DNA of 64,000 nt, from positions 496,001 to 560,000 of the forward strand of contig NZ_JAAVTX010000005.1 in the NCBI RefSeq assembly GCF_012163145.1, written 5' to 3'. The notes below the pieces were generated by a model. It searched no databases, was not told the DNA's origin, and saw nothing but the letters and a program-made list of their open reading frames with translations. Both the position numbers and the translations under genes were made by a program. The stretch's first letter is position 1. The number at the start of each line of letters is the position of its first letter. This stretch comes from Falsiroseomonas frigidaquae (GTDB lineage Bacteria > Pseudomonadota > Alphaproteobacteria > Acetobacterales > Acetobacteraceae). Positions 52,411 through 61,127 of this stretch are shown here, one piece after another.

Positions 52411-53592
52411 ATGAGCCGCCGGAATGCAGGCGCCGAAGCGGCGCCCTACCTGATCACCGATACCGAGGCGCTGGTCGCCCTGTGCACCCGATTGCGCGCC
52501 GAGCGCTTCGTGACGGTGGACACGGAGTTCATGCGGGAGCGCACCTATTGGCCCGAGCTCTGCGTCGTGCAGCTCGCCGGCGACCATGAGGTGGCGGTGG
52601 TGGATGCCCTGGCGCCGGGCATCGACCTGACCAGCCTCGGCGAATTGCTGGCCGATGAGGCCGTGATGAAGGTGTTCCACGCCGCCCGGCAGGATGTGGA
52701 AATCTTCCTGCTGCGCTACGGCGCCGTCCCCACCCCCATCTTCGACACGCAGATCGCCGCCACCGTGGCCGGCTTCGGCGACCAGGTGAGCTATGACCAG
52801 CTCGCCCGCTCGCTCGCCAATGCGCAGATCGACAAGGCGCACCGCTTCAGCGACTGGGCCGCAAGGCCGCTTTCCCCGGCGCAGATCGCCTATGCCGCGG
52901 CGGATGTCACCCATCTGCGCCGCATCTACACCGCGCTGACCGGCAAGCTGGAGCGCGAGGGCCGCACCGCCTGGGTGGCGGAGGAGATGGCGGCGCTGGC
53001 CGAGCCCGCCACCTATCGCCAGGACCCCGAGACGGCTTGGGAGAAGCTGCGCCCACGCACCACCAACCGCCGCTTCCTAGGCCTGCTGCGCGCCGCCGCG
53101 GCGTGGCGGGAGCGGGAGGCGCAGCGGGTGAACATCCCGCGCGGCCGGCTGGTGAAGGACGAGACGCTGCTGGAGATCGCGGCCACCGCGCCCGAGAGCG
53201 TGGGCGACCTGTCCCGCGCCCGGGGCATTTCGGAGGGCTTCGCCAAGGGCAAGTCCGGCGCCTCCCTCCTCGCGGCGATCCAGGAAGCCAAGGCGCTGCC
53301 GGATTCGGCGCTGCCCGAGGCACCGAAGGAACGCGCCAGCGGGGCCAACCCCTCCCCGGCCCTGGTCGCGCTGCTGAAGGTGCTGCTGGCGGCGAAAAGC
53401 GAGGAGCACCAGGTGGCCCCCCGCCTGCTGGCCAATTCGGAGGAATTGGAACGCCTGGCAGCCGGGGAGACGGAGCTTTCCGCGCTGCAGGGCTGGCGGC
53501 GGGAGGTGTTCGGCAGCGCCGCGCTGGATCTGCGCGCCGGCCGCGTGGCGCTCGGCGTGGATGGCCGGAAGGTGCGGCTCATCCAGGCCTGA
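52411..53592 (+). CDS. rnd: Ribonuclease D
   Basis: A 393-residue 3'-5' exoribonuclease with the DEDDy catalytic residues: Asp37 and Glu39 (VDTEF), Asp95 (AARQDVE), Tyr161 and Asp165 (YAAADV). HRDC-type helical domains follow the exonuclease domain (residues about 205-375). RNase D trims tRNA precursors and stable RNA 3' ends. It is divergent from aspS, with about 110 bp between the starts. The ATG at 52411 follows a poor ribosome binding site but matches the family N-terminus. Confidence 0.95.
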   Translation: MSRRNAGAEAAPYLITDTEALVALCTRLRAERFVTVDTEFMRERTYWPELCVVQLAGDHEVAVVDALAPGIDLTSLGELLADEAVMKVFHAARQDVEIFLLRYGAVPTPIFDTQIAATVAGFGDQVSYDQLARSLANAQIDKAHRFSDWAARPLSPAQIAYAAADVTHLRRIYTALTGKLEREGRTAWVAEEMAALAEPATYRQDPETAWEKLRPRTTNRRFLGLLRAAAAWREREAQRVNIPRGRLVKDETLLEIAATAPESVGDLSRARGISEGFAKGKSGASLLAAIQEAKALPDSALPEAPKERASGANPSPALVALLKVLLAAKSEEHQVAPRLLANSEELERLAAGETELSALQGWRREVFGSAALDLRAGRVALGVDGRKVRLIQA

Positions 53593-53663
53593 GATTTCTG
53601 CGCCTGATGCAACCGGATCGGGTCGGCCACGTTCTTGCGGCACCTGAACCCGGAGCTGCCACC

Positions 53664-54230
53664 ATGCCGATCGACCGTCGTACCCTGAGCCGCCACGCCC
53701 TGCTGAGCCTGACAGGTGGCAGCCTGCTGTCCACCCTGCCGCTTCCCGCCCAGGCCGCGACGCGGGCCGAGATCCAGGCGGAGACCAATGCCGCGATGGC
53801 CCGGCTGCGCGCCCAGCCGAACACCGCGGCCCTGTTCGAACGCGCCGAGGCGGTGCTGATCTTTCCGCGCATCATCAGCGGCGGGCTGATCGTCGGCGGC
53901 CAGTATGGCGAGGGCATCCTGTACCGCGGCGCCGAGCGCCAGGGCTTCTACCGCATCGCCGGGGCCTCCTTCGGCCTGCAGGCGGGCGCGCAGGTGGCGG
54001 GGCTCGCCATGTTCTTCATGACGGATGAGGCACTGCGGGCGCTGCAGGCCGCGAATGGCTGGGAGATCGGCACCGGTCCTTCCGTTGTCGCGCTGGACCA
54101 GGGCGTGCAGGCGAATCTGAGCAGCACGACGCTGCGCGAGCCGGTCTATGCCATCAGCTTCAACCAGCAGGGCCTGATGGCGGCGCTGGCGATCAACGGC
54201 ACCAAGATCACGCCCTTCAACCCGAGCTGA
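53664..54230 (+). CDS. SYLF-domain (YSC84-like) protein, exported
   Basis: A 188-residue protein with a twin-arginine-like signal (DRRTLSRHALLSLTGGSLL, cleavage after AQAA near residue 33). The body FPRIISGGLIVGGQYGEGILYRG and GASFGLQAGAQVAGLAMFFMTDEAL fits the SYLF/Ysc84 domain. It is shorter and more diverged than the SYLF protein at 2676. The RR pair suggests Tat export, which would be unusual for the family, but the consensus is imperfect. It is 71 bp after rnd, same strand. Confidence 0.85.
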   Translation: MPIDRRTLSRHALLSLTGGSLLSTLPLPAQAATRAEIQAETNAAMARLRAQPNTAALFERAEAVLIFPRIISGGLIVGGQYGEGILYRGAERQGFYRIAGASFGLQAGAQVAGLAMFFMTDEALRALQAANGWEIGTGPSVVALDQGVQANLSSTTLREPVYAISFNQQGLMAALAINGTKITPFNPS

Positions 54231-54255
54231 TTCGACCAGGCTGGCGAACAAAATC

Positions 54256-54271
54256 ATCCCAAGAATGGGAT
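54256..54271. repeat. ATCCCA-AGAA-TGGGAT palindrome in an AT-rich gap
   Basis: A perfect 6-bp inverted repeat with a 4-base loop, inside a 112-bp gap that is clearly AT-richer than its surroundings. It lies 26 bases after the SYLF gene stop and could terminate that transcript or bind a regulator. It is too short for certainty. Confidence 0.4.
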
Positions 54272-54315
54272 TCGGCCAGTAAATCCATTCTCATTCCTGT
54301 GGTCATGTTTATGTT

Positions 54316-54333
54316 CTTTTCGAATCAGAAAAG
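54316..54333 (+). promoter_or_regulatory. Hairpin over the ribosome binding site of the secreted cysteine protein
   Basis: CTTTTC (54316-54321) pairs with GAAAAG (54328-54333) around a GAATCA loop. The second arm overlaps the AAGGAA ribosome binding site (54331-54336) of the gene starting at 54343. The structure could control translation. This is a fold seen by eye; stability was not calculated. Confidence 0.45.
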
Positions 54334-54342
54334 GAACACAAC

Positions 54343-54795
54343 ATGCCAGCAGGAATGAGGGCTCGCAGCGGTTGCATGAAGCTGGGGCTGGCGACGCTGG
54401 TGTGGCTGGCCTTCGCGCCGCCGCTGGCCGAGGCGCAGTCCGGCCTGACCTACATCCGGTGCAGTTCCACCGTGACGATGTCCCGCATCAACAACATCCG
54501 GGAGGGTCAGCGCTACGCCTCGACCTATGCGCTGAACAACGGCAACCGGTCCGTGCAGGAGTGGGCGCCCGCGACCAACCAGTGGCGCGGCTGGCAGGCA
54601 CGTGAATTCTCCTCGAGCCGGGTGGTGGCAAGCTTTCCGAACGTGAACAACTGCGCCCAGGTCGCGACCTTCGACCGCAATTCGGGCGGCTATGTCCGCA
54701 CCACCCAATGCCCGGGCGGCCCGACCCTGTCGCATTCCGGTACCTGCGAGCGCACCCAGGCCCCGGCGCCGTCCCGGCCACAGCAGCGTTTCTGA
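54343..54795 (+). CDS. Secreted cysteine-containing hypothetical protein (150 aa)
   Basis: A 150-residue protein with a signal peptide (hydrophobic LGLATLVWLAFAPPLAEA, cleavage near residue 31). The mature part has four cysteines: in YIRCSS, NNCAQV, TTQCPGG and GTCERT, suggesting two disulfides, followed by a proline-rich tail. I do not recognise the family. ATG 54343 has AAAGGAAC 6 bases upstream. The gene follows an AT-rich leader unlike the rest of the window. It has no obvious homologous partner; it may be a small periplasmic or secreted factor. Confidence 0.75.
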   Translation: MPAGMRARSGCMKLGLATLVWLAFAPPLAEAQSGLTYIRCSSTVTMSRINNIREGQRYASTYALNNGNRSVQEWAPATNQWRGWQAREFSSSRVVASFPNVNNCAQVATFDRNSGGYVRTTQCPGGPTLSHSGTCERTQAPAPSRPQQRF

Positions 54796-54909
54796 AGGAC
54801 GGCGGCTGATCCCCGCCACTCAGACCTGCGCAACAGCGCGCAATCGCCGCGGAACATTCCCTCGCTAGCCTGCCTGACGGGCCATCGGCGGCCGCGAGGG
54901 AACGCATTC

Positions 54910-55413
54910 ATGGAGATCAACCTGCGACGTCATGTGGCGGTCGGTGACGCGACGATCGGCACCATGACCATCGGCGACTTCACCTGCTACACGCTGGAAG
55001 ACGTGATCCGGGACAAGAAGGTCTGGGGCAAGACCGCGATCCCGGCCGGGGTCTACCCTGTTCTGATGTGCGAAAGCCCGCGCTTCACGCAGAGCTACGA
55101 GAAGAAGGGCCTCGGCCGCATCGTGCCGCTGCTGGATGGCGTGCCGGAATTCACAGGCGTGCGCATCCATGTCGGCAACGTGGCGGAACACAGCCATGGC
55201 TGCATCCTGGTGGGGGATGACTGGGACCGGAAATCGGCCCGCATCACCGGCTCCGCCTCCGCCTTCAAGCGGATGATGAAGGCGCTGAATGCCACGCCGG
55301 GCAACCACCGCATCACCATCGTCAACGACATCGCGGAGGCGAAGGCCAAGTTCAGCCACCCGCCGGCGCCGCTGTTCATGATGATGCAGGGGCGGGGGTG
55401 TTTTCCGGCCTGA
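54910..55413 (+). CDS. DUF5675 family protein
   Basis: A 167-residue protein: GDFTCYTLEDVIRDKKVWGKTAIPAGVYPV, TGVRIHVGNVAEHSHGCILVGDDW and a C-terminal helix. This matches DUF5675, often carried in phage or near peptidoglycan-acting genes. The VRIHVGN...HGC arrangement resembles a transpeptidase-like HxxxxxHGC site, so cell-wall or endolysin-related function is possible (inference). There are no phage genes around it. It is convergent with ppx with 31 bp between the stops. Confidence 0.85.
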   Translation: MEINLRRHVAVGDATIGTMTIGDFTCYTLEDVIRDKKVWGKTAIPAGVYPVLMCESPRFTQSYEKKGLGRIVPLLDGVPEFTGVRIHVGNVAEHSHGCILVGDDWDRKSARITGSASAFKRMMKALNATPGNHRITIVNDIAEAKAKFSHPPAPLFMMMQGRGCFPA

Positions 55414-55444
55414 GGCCCCCTGCCCCCGTCGGGGGGATAGGGCG

Positions 55445-56944
55445 TCAGATCGCGGCGACCTCCACGCTCGGCGTCAGGCCCAGCGCATTGGCCAGCGCAT
55501 CCAGCCGGCGCTGCACGCTTTCGCCCGCGAACACGCCGCTGCCCTCCACCAGCCGCAACTGCAGCTCCCCGCCCCGAACCCGCAGCGCGGTGCCGGCCAG
55601 CAGCACGGGGGTGCCGCCGGACAGGGTGAAAGCCAGGCGCAGCGCAGCGCCGAGGGTTTCCGCCCGCTTCACCGCCGCCGGGTCCAGCAGCATCCGCGCC
55701 GTGTCCAGGAAGGGGGCGGTGGCGTCGGCCTCGTAGCGAAGGGCGACCACCATCGCGAGGAAGGCGCGCTGGTGGTGGTCCAGCCCGACGCCGGGCTGGC
55801 GCAGCACGCGGAAGAAGGCCTGCTCGGCGCGGTAATCCGGGTGGTCGTGGCTGCCGATGTCTGCGATCCAGCAGCTCGCCTCGCGCAGCGCCGCCTGATC
55901 CGGCGCCTCCTCCTCGAACAGCGCGCCGGTCCAGGCGAACAGGGCCGGGGGCAGGTCCGGGTCGCGGCCCCAGCGCTGCGCCAGGTCGTGGCCAGCGGCC
56001 AGCATCGGGTCTTCCAGCCGCACCGCATCGGGCAGCAGGCGAGAATACCACCCCTCGCGCAGCCCATTGGCGGAGAACACCACGCGGCGCGCCCCGGTGG
56101 CGCGCAGCAGGCGGCGCAGCACCACGGCGGCGAAGGGCATGTCGCCCAGTCGCTTGGCCGGCGCGCCGGGCATGCTGGCCAGCATCTTGCGGTCCGCCTT
56201 GGCGACCACGCCGGCCAAGTCCCGCGCTTCCTCCCGCCGCAGCACGTAGTGGTGGACAATGGATAGCGGGTAGCCGGTCTGGGCGATGTGCATCCGCGCC
56301 AGCGCGCGCCAGGCACCGCCCACCAGGTACAGGTCCCGCCCCTCCCCGCGCTTCAGCCAGGGCACGCGGGCGAGGTCGGCTTCCACCAGCCCGCGCGCCT
56401 TGGCGATGTCGCCGCCGGCGCGGTCCGCCAGACGAATGGCACCGACCGGCAGGCTGGCGGCGGCGATGGCGCGGCCGCGGTCGAGGTCCACCACCTCCAG
56501 CGACCCGCCGCCGATATCGCCCAGGATGCCATCGGCACCCGGGAAGCCGAGCAGCACGCCATCGGCGGAGAGATTGGCTTCCTCCTCCCCGGTCAGGATG
56601 CGCACGGGCAGGTCCGGCAGGCGGTCGCGCAGCGCCTGGACGAATTGCGGGCCGTTGCCGGCATCCCGCGCCGCGGCGGTGGCCACCACCTCCACCGTCT
56701 CCGCCCCCATGGCGCGGGCGACGGCGGCATAGCGGCCCATCACGGTCAGCGCCGGGCCGATCGCGTCCTCGTTCAGCAGGCCGGTGTTCTGCAGGCCGCG
56801 GCCGAGGCCGAGCACCGCCTTCTCGTTGAAGATGGTCTGCGGGTTGCGCGACAGACCCTCGAACACCACCAGGCGGACCGAGTTGGAGCCGAGGTCCACC
56901 ACCGCCAGGCGGGGTGGCGGGCCGTCGATAGCGTTACGGGGCAT
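55445..56944 (-). CDS. ppx: Exopolyphosphatase / Ppx-GppA family
   Basis: A 499-residue protein with an N-terminal Ppx/GppA domain: VVDLGSNSVRLVVFEG, the loop GEEEANLSADG and GDIGGGSLEVV that bind phosphate and metal. The C-terminal half resembles the HD-like domain of longer Ppx. It hydrolyses polyphosphate or pppGpp. ATG 56944 fits the family start. It follows ppk1 on the same strand by 81 bp, so synthesis and breakdown of polyphosphate are encoded side by side. Confidence 0.95.
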   Translation of the reverse strand: MPRNAIDGPPPRLAVVDLGSNSVRLVVFEGLSRNPQTIFNEKAVLGLGRGLQNTGLLNEDAIGPALTVMGRYAAVARAMGAETVEVVATAAARDAGNGPQFVQALRDRLPDLPVRILTGEEEANLSADGVLLGFPGADGILGDIGGGSLEVVDLDRGRAIAAASLPVGAIRLADRAGGDIAKARGLVEADLARVPWLKRGEGRDLYLVGGAWRALARMHIAQTGYPLSIVHHYVLRREEARDLAGVVAKADRKMLASMPGAPAKRLGDMPFAAVVLRRLLRATGARRVVFSANGLREGWYSRLLPDAVRLEDPMLAAGHDLAQRWGRDPDLPPALFAWTGALFEEEAPDQAALREASCWIADIGSHDHPDYRAEQAFFRVLRQPGVGLDHHQRAFLAMVVALRYEADATAPFLDTARMLLDPAAVKRAETLGAALRLAFTLSGGTPVLLAGTALRVRGGELQLRLVEGSGVFAGESVQRRLDALANALGLTPSVEVAAI

Positions 56945-57025
56945 GTTGCTGTGCAGCGTCCGGACTGGGTGGGTGGTGCGTGGCGAAATCCGCGCCACCC
57001 GTCAACGCCTGCTGCGCGTGGTGGA

Positions 57026-59263
57026 TCAATCCTGCAGCACGCGGTCCTGGCGCCGGCGGGCGGGGCCGGTCGGGCGCTGCAGGGCACTGCCGCGCCCGGA
57101 CAGCGAAGGATTGGTCATGAAATACTCATGCGCCGAGACCGGCTTCGCCCCCGGCGCCATGCGGCGATAGGTGCCATCGGCCCGCAAATGCCAGGACTGC
57201 ATCGTGTCCTGCAGGTTCACCGCCATCACCTGGTCCAGGATCTGGGTGTGCACGGTGGGGTTCTCGATCGGCACCATCGTCTCCACCCGCCAGTCCATGT
57301 TGCGCGCCATCAGGTCGGCGCTGCTGATGAAGACGCGGGCGCGGCGGGATGGCAGGCGGTGGCCGTTGCCGAAGACGTAGACGCGGCTGTGTTCCAGGAA
57401 GCGGCCGACGATGGATTTCACGCGGATATTCTCGGACAGGCCGGGCACGCCGGGGCGCAGGCAGCAGATGCCGCGCACCACGCATTCCACGCGCACGCCC
57501 GCCTGGCTGGCGCGGTACAACGCATCGATCACCTGTTCATCGACCAGGGAGTTCATCTTCAGCCAGATGCCGGCGGGCTTGCCTTCCTGCGCGAAGGCGA
57601 TCTCGCGCTCGATCAGGCCGAGCAGGGCGGGGCGGATGGTCAGCGGGGCGAAGGCCAGGCCTTCCATGGTCTCGGGCCGGGCGTAGCCGGTCATGTAGTT
57701 GAACAGCTTCGCCGCATCGCGCGTCAGTGCCGGGTCTGCCGTGAAGAAGGACAGGTCGGTGTAGATGCGCGCCGTGATGGGGTGGTAGTTGCCGGTGCCG
57801 AAATGCGCGTAGCTGCGCAGGATCTCGCGCTCACGGCGCACCACCAGGGACACCTTGGCGTGGGTCTTCAGCTCGACGAAGCCGAAGACGACCTGCACGC
57901 CCGCGGCTTCCAGTTCCCGCGCCAGGGCGATGTTGCGTTCCTCGTCGAAGCGGGCCTTGATCTCGACGATGCCGGTGACGGATTTGCCGGCCTCCGCCGC
58001 CTCGATCAGCGCGCGGGCGATCGGGCTGTCGCGGGATGTGCGGTACAGCGTCTGCTTGATGGCCACCACGCTGGGGTCGCGCGCCGCCTGGCGCAGGAAC
58101 TGCACCACCACGTCGAAGGATTCATAGGGGTGGTGGACGACGATGTCCTTCGCCGCGATGGCCGCGAAGCAGTCGCCACCGAAATCCAGGATGCGTTCGG
58201 GGAAGCGCGGCGTGTAGGGGGTGAACAGCAGATCGGGCCGGTCATCGACGATCAGCTGCTTGATGTCGGCGATGCCGAGCAGCCCATCCACCTTCACCAC
58301 CCCGGCGCGGTCCGAATCCAGCTCCTCCGCCACCAGCTGCACCATGTCCGCCGCCATCCGGCTATCGACCGACAGCAGGATGGCATGGCCGCGGCGGCGG
58401 CGCTTCAGCGCGGTTTCGTAGGAGCGCACGAGATCCTCGGCCTCCTCCTCGAATTCCACGTCGGTGTCGCGGATCAGGCGGAACAGGCCGTGCTCGGCGG
58501 CGACGAAGCCGGGGAACAGGCGGCGCAGGAACAGGACGATCAGATCCTCCAGCATCAGGAAGCGGATCTTCTTCGATCCCGGCTCCTGCGGCAGGCGGAT
58601 GAAGCGCTCGATCTGCGGCGGCAGCGGCAGCAGGGCGCGCATGGTGCCGCCATCTTCCTCCCGCACCAGCTTCAGCACCATGCACAGCGCCAGATTGGCG
58701 ATGAAGGGGAAGGGGTGCGCCGGGTCCACCGCGAGCGGCGTCAGCACCGCGAAGACGCGGTCCATGAACCAGCCTTCGAGCCAGGCGCGATCCGCCTCCG
58801 TCAGCTCGGCCGGCGTGCAGACGGTAACGCCGGCGGCATCCAGCAGCCCGCGCAATTCGTGCCAGGCCTGCTGCTGGCCCTCGATCAGCGACTGCGTGGC
58901 GGCGTTCACCGCGGAAAGCTGCTGCGCCGGGGTCAGCCCATCCGGCGATGGCGTGGAGATGCCGGCGCGGTCCTGGCCGATCAGCCCGGCGACGCGGACG
59001 GAATAGAACTCATCGAGGTTGGAGGCGGAGATGGCGACGAAGCGCAGCCGCTCCAGCAGCGGGTGGCGCGGGTTGGCCGCTTCCTCCAGCACCCGCGTGT
59101 TGAAGGCGAGCCAGGACAATTCGCGGTTGATGAAGCGGGCCGGGCTGTCCGCCGCGATCACTGGCGGCCGCACCACGCCGATCGGCGCGCCGGGCTTGGG
59201 CGGCGTCACAGCCGGGGGAGTGGGGGTCGCAGTCGGGCCTGCGGGCGTGGGCATCGTGTCCAT
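57026..59263 (-). CDS. ppk1: Polyphosphate kinase 1
   Basis: A 745-residue Ppk1. The N-terminal [17 protein letters not shown] (from about residue 46), the central [33 protein letters not shown], the phospho-His region [12 protein letters not shown] and [12 protein letters not shown], and late [18 protein letters not shown] are all present. It makes polyphosphate from ATP, reversible. The N-terminal ~40 residues are proline/threonine-rich and probably disordered. It is followed by ppx and preceded by hdaA. ATG 59263 is taken; a second ATG at 59254 is possible. Confidence 0.97.
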   Translation of the reverse strand: MDTMPTPAGPTATPTPPAVTPPKPGAPIGVVRPPVIAADSPARFINRELSWLAFNTRVLEEAANPRHPLLERLRFVAISASNLDEFYSVRVAGLIGQDRAGISTPSPDGLTPAQQLSAVNAATQSLIEGQQQAWHELRGLLDAAGVTVCTPAELTEADRAWLEGWFMDRVFAVLTPLAVDPAHPFPFIANLALCMVLKLVREEDGGTMRALLPLPPQIERFIRLPQEPGSKKIRFLMLEDLIVLFLRRLFPGFVAAEHGLFRLIRDTDVEFEEEAEDLVRSYETALKRRRRGHAILLSVDSRMAADMVQLVAEELDSDRAGVVKVDGLLGIADIKQLIVDDRPDLLFTPYTPRFPERILDFGGDCFAAIAAKDIVVHHPYESFDVVVQFLRQAARDPSVVAIKQTLYRTSRDSPIARALIEAAEAGKSVTGIVEIKARFDEERNIALARELEAAGVQVVFGFVELKTHAKVSLVVRREREILRSYAHFGTGNYHPITARIYTDLSFFTADPALTRDAAKLFNYMTGYARPETMEGLAFAPLTIRPALLGLIEREIAFAQEGKPAGIWLKMNSLVDEQVIDALYRASQAGVRVECVVRGICCLRPGVPGLSENIRVKSIVGRFLEHSRVYVFGNGHRLPSRRARVFISSADLMARNMDWRVETMVPIENPTVHTQILDQVMAVNLQDTMQSWHLRADGTYRRMAPGAKPVSAHEYFMTNPSLSGRGSALQRPTGPARRRQDRVLQD

Positions 59264-59273
59264 GCCGATGAGA

Positions 59274-59978
59274 CTAGCCCAGCGGGTGGTCGTTCGGGGA
59301 GGCTGTTTGCGCCGACGTCTCGGAACGGTCATCCAACGCCAGAACCTGGCGTGCCAGTGGACGGGTGATCGGCGTGGCGCCGGCCAGGGAGGCCGCATCC
59401 AGCGCCGCCACCGCCCGCGCGATGGCCGCAGCATGGCGCGGCAGGCGGGACAGCAGGAAGGCCTGCACACCCGGCTCCACCCGCAATTGCCGGTCCGCCA
59501 GGTGCTTGGCCAGCAGGGCTGCCAGCAGCGGCTCAGACGGCGTCAGCACGCCCACCGCCTGGGTGGCGCGCAGCCGGCTGGCCAGGTCCGGCAGGATGGT
59601 GGCCCAGCGGGCCGGCGGCGCGCGGGCGGCCAGCAGCAGCGGCGCGCCGGTCTCCGCCGCGTGGTTGATCAGGTGGAAAAGGGCCTGCTCCGGCGCCGCA
59701 TCGGCGCGGTCCAGCGCGGTGCCAGCCACATCCGCCAGCGCCGCATCCATGCTGAGGCCGGGCCCTTCCAGGCGCCGCCAGCCGCGCTCTGCTGCCACCG
59801 CATGCAGCATGTGGGACTTGCCCACGCCTTCCGGCCCATGCAGCGCCAGGCGGCCGAGCGGCCAGCGCTCCGGCGCCTCCAGCCAGGCCAGGGCCTCGGC
59901 GTTGCTGGCATCCGGGATCAGGTCCGAGGCGGCGGAGGATGCGGTCTCCGGCAGCGGCAGCGGCAATTGGCCGCTCAC
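59274..59978 (-). CDS. hdaA: DnaA regulatory inactivator HdaA
   Basis: A 234-residue truncated AAA+ DnaA-like protein. The first residues give GQLPLPL, the beta-clamp binding motif of Hda/HdaA. Walker A is GPEGVGKSH, and the AAA+ lid follows. It lacks the DNA-binding domain of DnaA. Hda with the sliding clamp stimulates ATP hydrolysis on DnaA to prevent re-initiation. The GTG start at 59978 overlaps the upstream hydrolase stop (GTGA), and the QLPLPL motif begins at residue 4, so this start is favoured. ppk1 follows 10 bp downstream. Confidence 0.93.
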   Translation of the reverse strand: MSGQLPLPLPETASSAASDLIPDASNAEALAWLEAPERWPLGRLALHGPEGVGKSHMLHAVAAERGWRRLEGPGLSMDAALADVAGTALDRADAAPEQALFHLINHAAETGAPLLLAARAPPARWATILPDLASRLRATQAVGVLTPSEPLLAALLAKHLADRQLRVEPGVQAFLLSRLPRHAAAIARAVAALDAASLAGATPITRPLARQVLALDDRSETSAQTASPNDHPLG

Positions 59979-60952
59979 CCCGGTGGCGCCGTGATGACGC
60001 ACTGGACGAACCCGGCGATGGCATCGACCACGCCGGGCGCCAGCGGGCGGTCCGCATCGGCATAGGCGGCGAGGTTTTCCGCCCGGTCGTCGGAGGCGAC
60101 GGTCTTCAATACATGGTTCACGTCCGGCAGCAGCACCAGCCGCGCGTCCGGGTTGGCGGCGGCCAGCGCCTCGGCATCCGCGCGTGCCACCTGGATGTCG
60201 CGCAGCCCTTGCAGGACCAGCACGGGCAGCCGCGCGCCGGCCACCAGCCGGGCCGGGTCCAGCGCGAACAGGCTGGCCAGGAAGCCGGCGACCTGCGGCC
60301 GGAACAGCGGACGGAGTGGCGGGCTGATCGCCTCCGGCAGCCCCTGCCCGGCCTCCAGCCGCGCGATGATCGCCATGGCTTCCGCCCGCAGCGGGCCGTC
60401 CGGGAGGGCCGTGCCGAGTTGCTCGCGCAGCACCGTGCCGAGGGGACGTCCCGGCGTGGCGAGCAGCACCAGGCCGCAGATTTCGGGCACAGATTGCGCG
60501 GCGAGCAGCACCACCAGCCCGCCCTCGCTGTGCCCGGCCAGCCAGATGCAGCGCGCCGTGGCCTGCCGGCGCAGCGTGGCGACCCAGGCCGCGACATCGG
60601 CGGCGTAGTCCTGCATCGTCACCGCCTCCGCATCCGGCACGGCGGCGCGGCTGCCATGCATGCCGCGCTTGTCGATCCGCAGCGTGGCGATGCCCCGCTC
60701 CGCCAGCCCTTCGGCCAGCAGCCGATAGCTGGCGGGCCGCAGCCCGGCGATGCCGTTGCCGTCGCGGTCCGTGGGGCCGGAGCCGGGGACCAGCAGCAGC
60801 ACCGGCGAACCGGGTGCCCCGGGGGTGAAGGCGCCCTCCAGCCTGCCCTGCGGGCCCGGCGCGTGCAGCAGCGCCCCGGCCGCCGCGGGGCCGGGCGCGG
60901 CCAGCAGCGCGCCGGCGCAGATCAGGGCAGCAGACAGCGGGGCGGGCGGCAT
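59975..60952 (-). CDS. Exported alpha/beta hydrolase
   Basis: A 325-residue protein with a signal peptide (1 to about 25, PLSAALICAGALLAAPGPAAAG). The fold is alpha/beta hydrolase: LVPGSGPTDRDGNG (oxyanion loop), IDKRGMHGS, AGHSEGG (serine elbow) and late DVNHVLK with the catalytic His. It resembles bacterial dienelactone-hydrolase-type or S9-like esterases. Translation continues straight into hdaA. It is divergent from the EAL gene over a 175-bp gap. Confidence 0.88.
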   Translation of the reverse strand: MPPAPLSAALICAGALLAAPGPAAAGALLHAPGPQGRLEGAFTPGAPGSPVLLLVPGSGPTDRDGNGIAGLRPASYRLLAEGLAERGIATLRIDKRGMHGSRAAVPDAEAVTMQDYAADVAAWVATLRRQATARCIWLAGHSEGGLVVLLAAQSVPEICGLVLLATPGRPLGTVLREQLGTALPDGPLRAEAMAIIARLEAGQGLPEAISPPLRPLFRPQVAGFLASLFALDPARLVAGARLPVLVLQGLRDIQVARADAEALAAANPDARLVLLPDVNHVLKTVASDDRAENLAAYADADRPLAPGVVDAIAGFVQCVITAPPG

Positions 60953-61063
60953 GGCCTGGGCTTTAGCGCAAGCCGCCGCCGGCCGCATCAACCCATCCTT
61001 CACCCGCGCGCGCCACAGTGCCGCCGGGGCAACTCGCCCCTGCCGCAAGGATTGCCGCACAGC

Positions 61064-61104
61064 CCTGCAACCGCCTGCCCGCCAGGTGGCCTGCAACCGC
61101 CTGC
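61064..61104. repeat. 15-bp direct repeat, 26-bp period, upstream of GAF-EAL gene
   Basis: CCTGCAACCGCCTGC at 61064-61078 and again at 61090-61104, identical, start-to-start distance 26 bp. It stands between divergent genes, ending 23 bases before the EAL start. Possibly a pair of operator sites or a duplication. Confidence 0.7.
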
Positions 61105-61127
61105 ACGGCAGGCGACAAGGACGCGGC

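Noticed and set aside
54910-55413. Prophage remnant
   Set aside because: Only DUF5675 is phage-associated; no portal, tail, capsid, integrase or repeat-flanked boundary is seen.
56288-59368. A plus-strand open frame of about 1000 codons opposite ppx and ppk1
   Set aside because: It is antisense to two clear genes, shows the same repetitive composition, and has no ribosome binding site.
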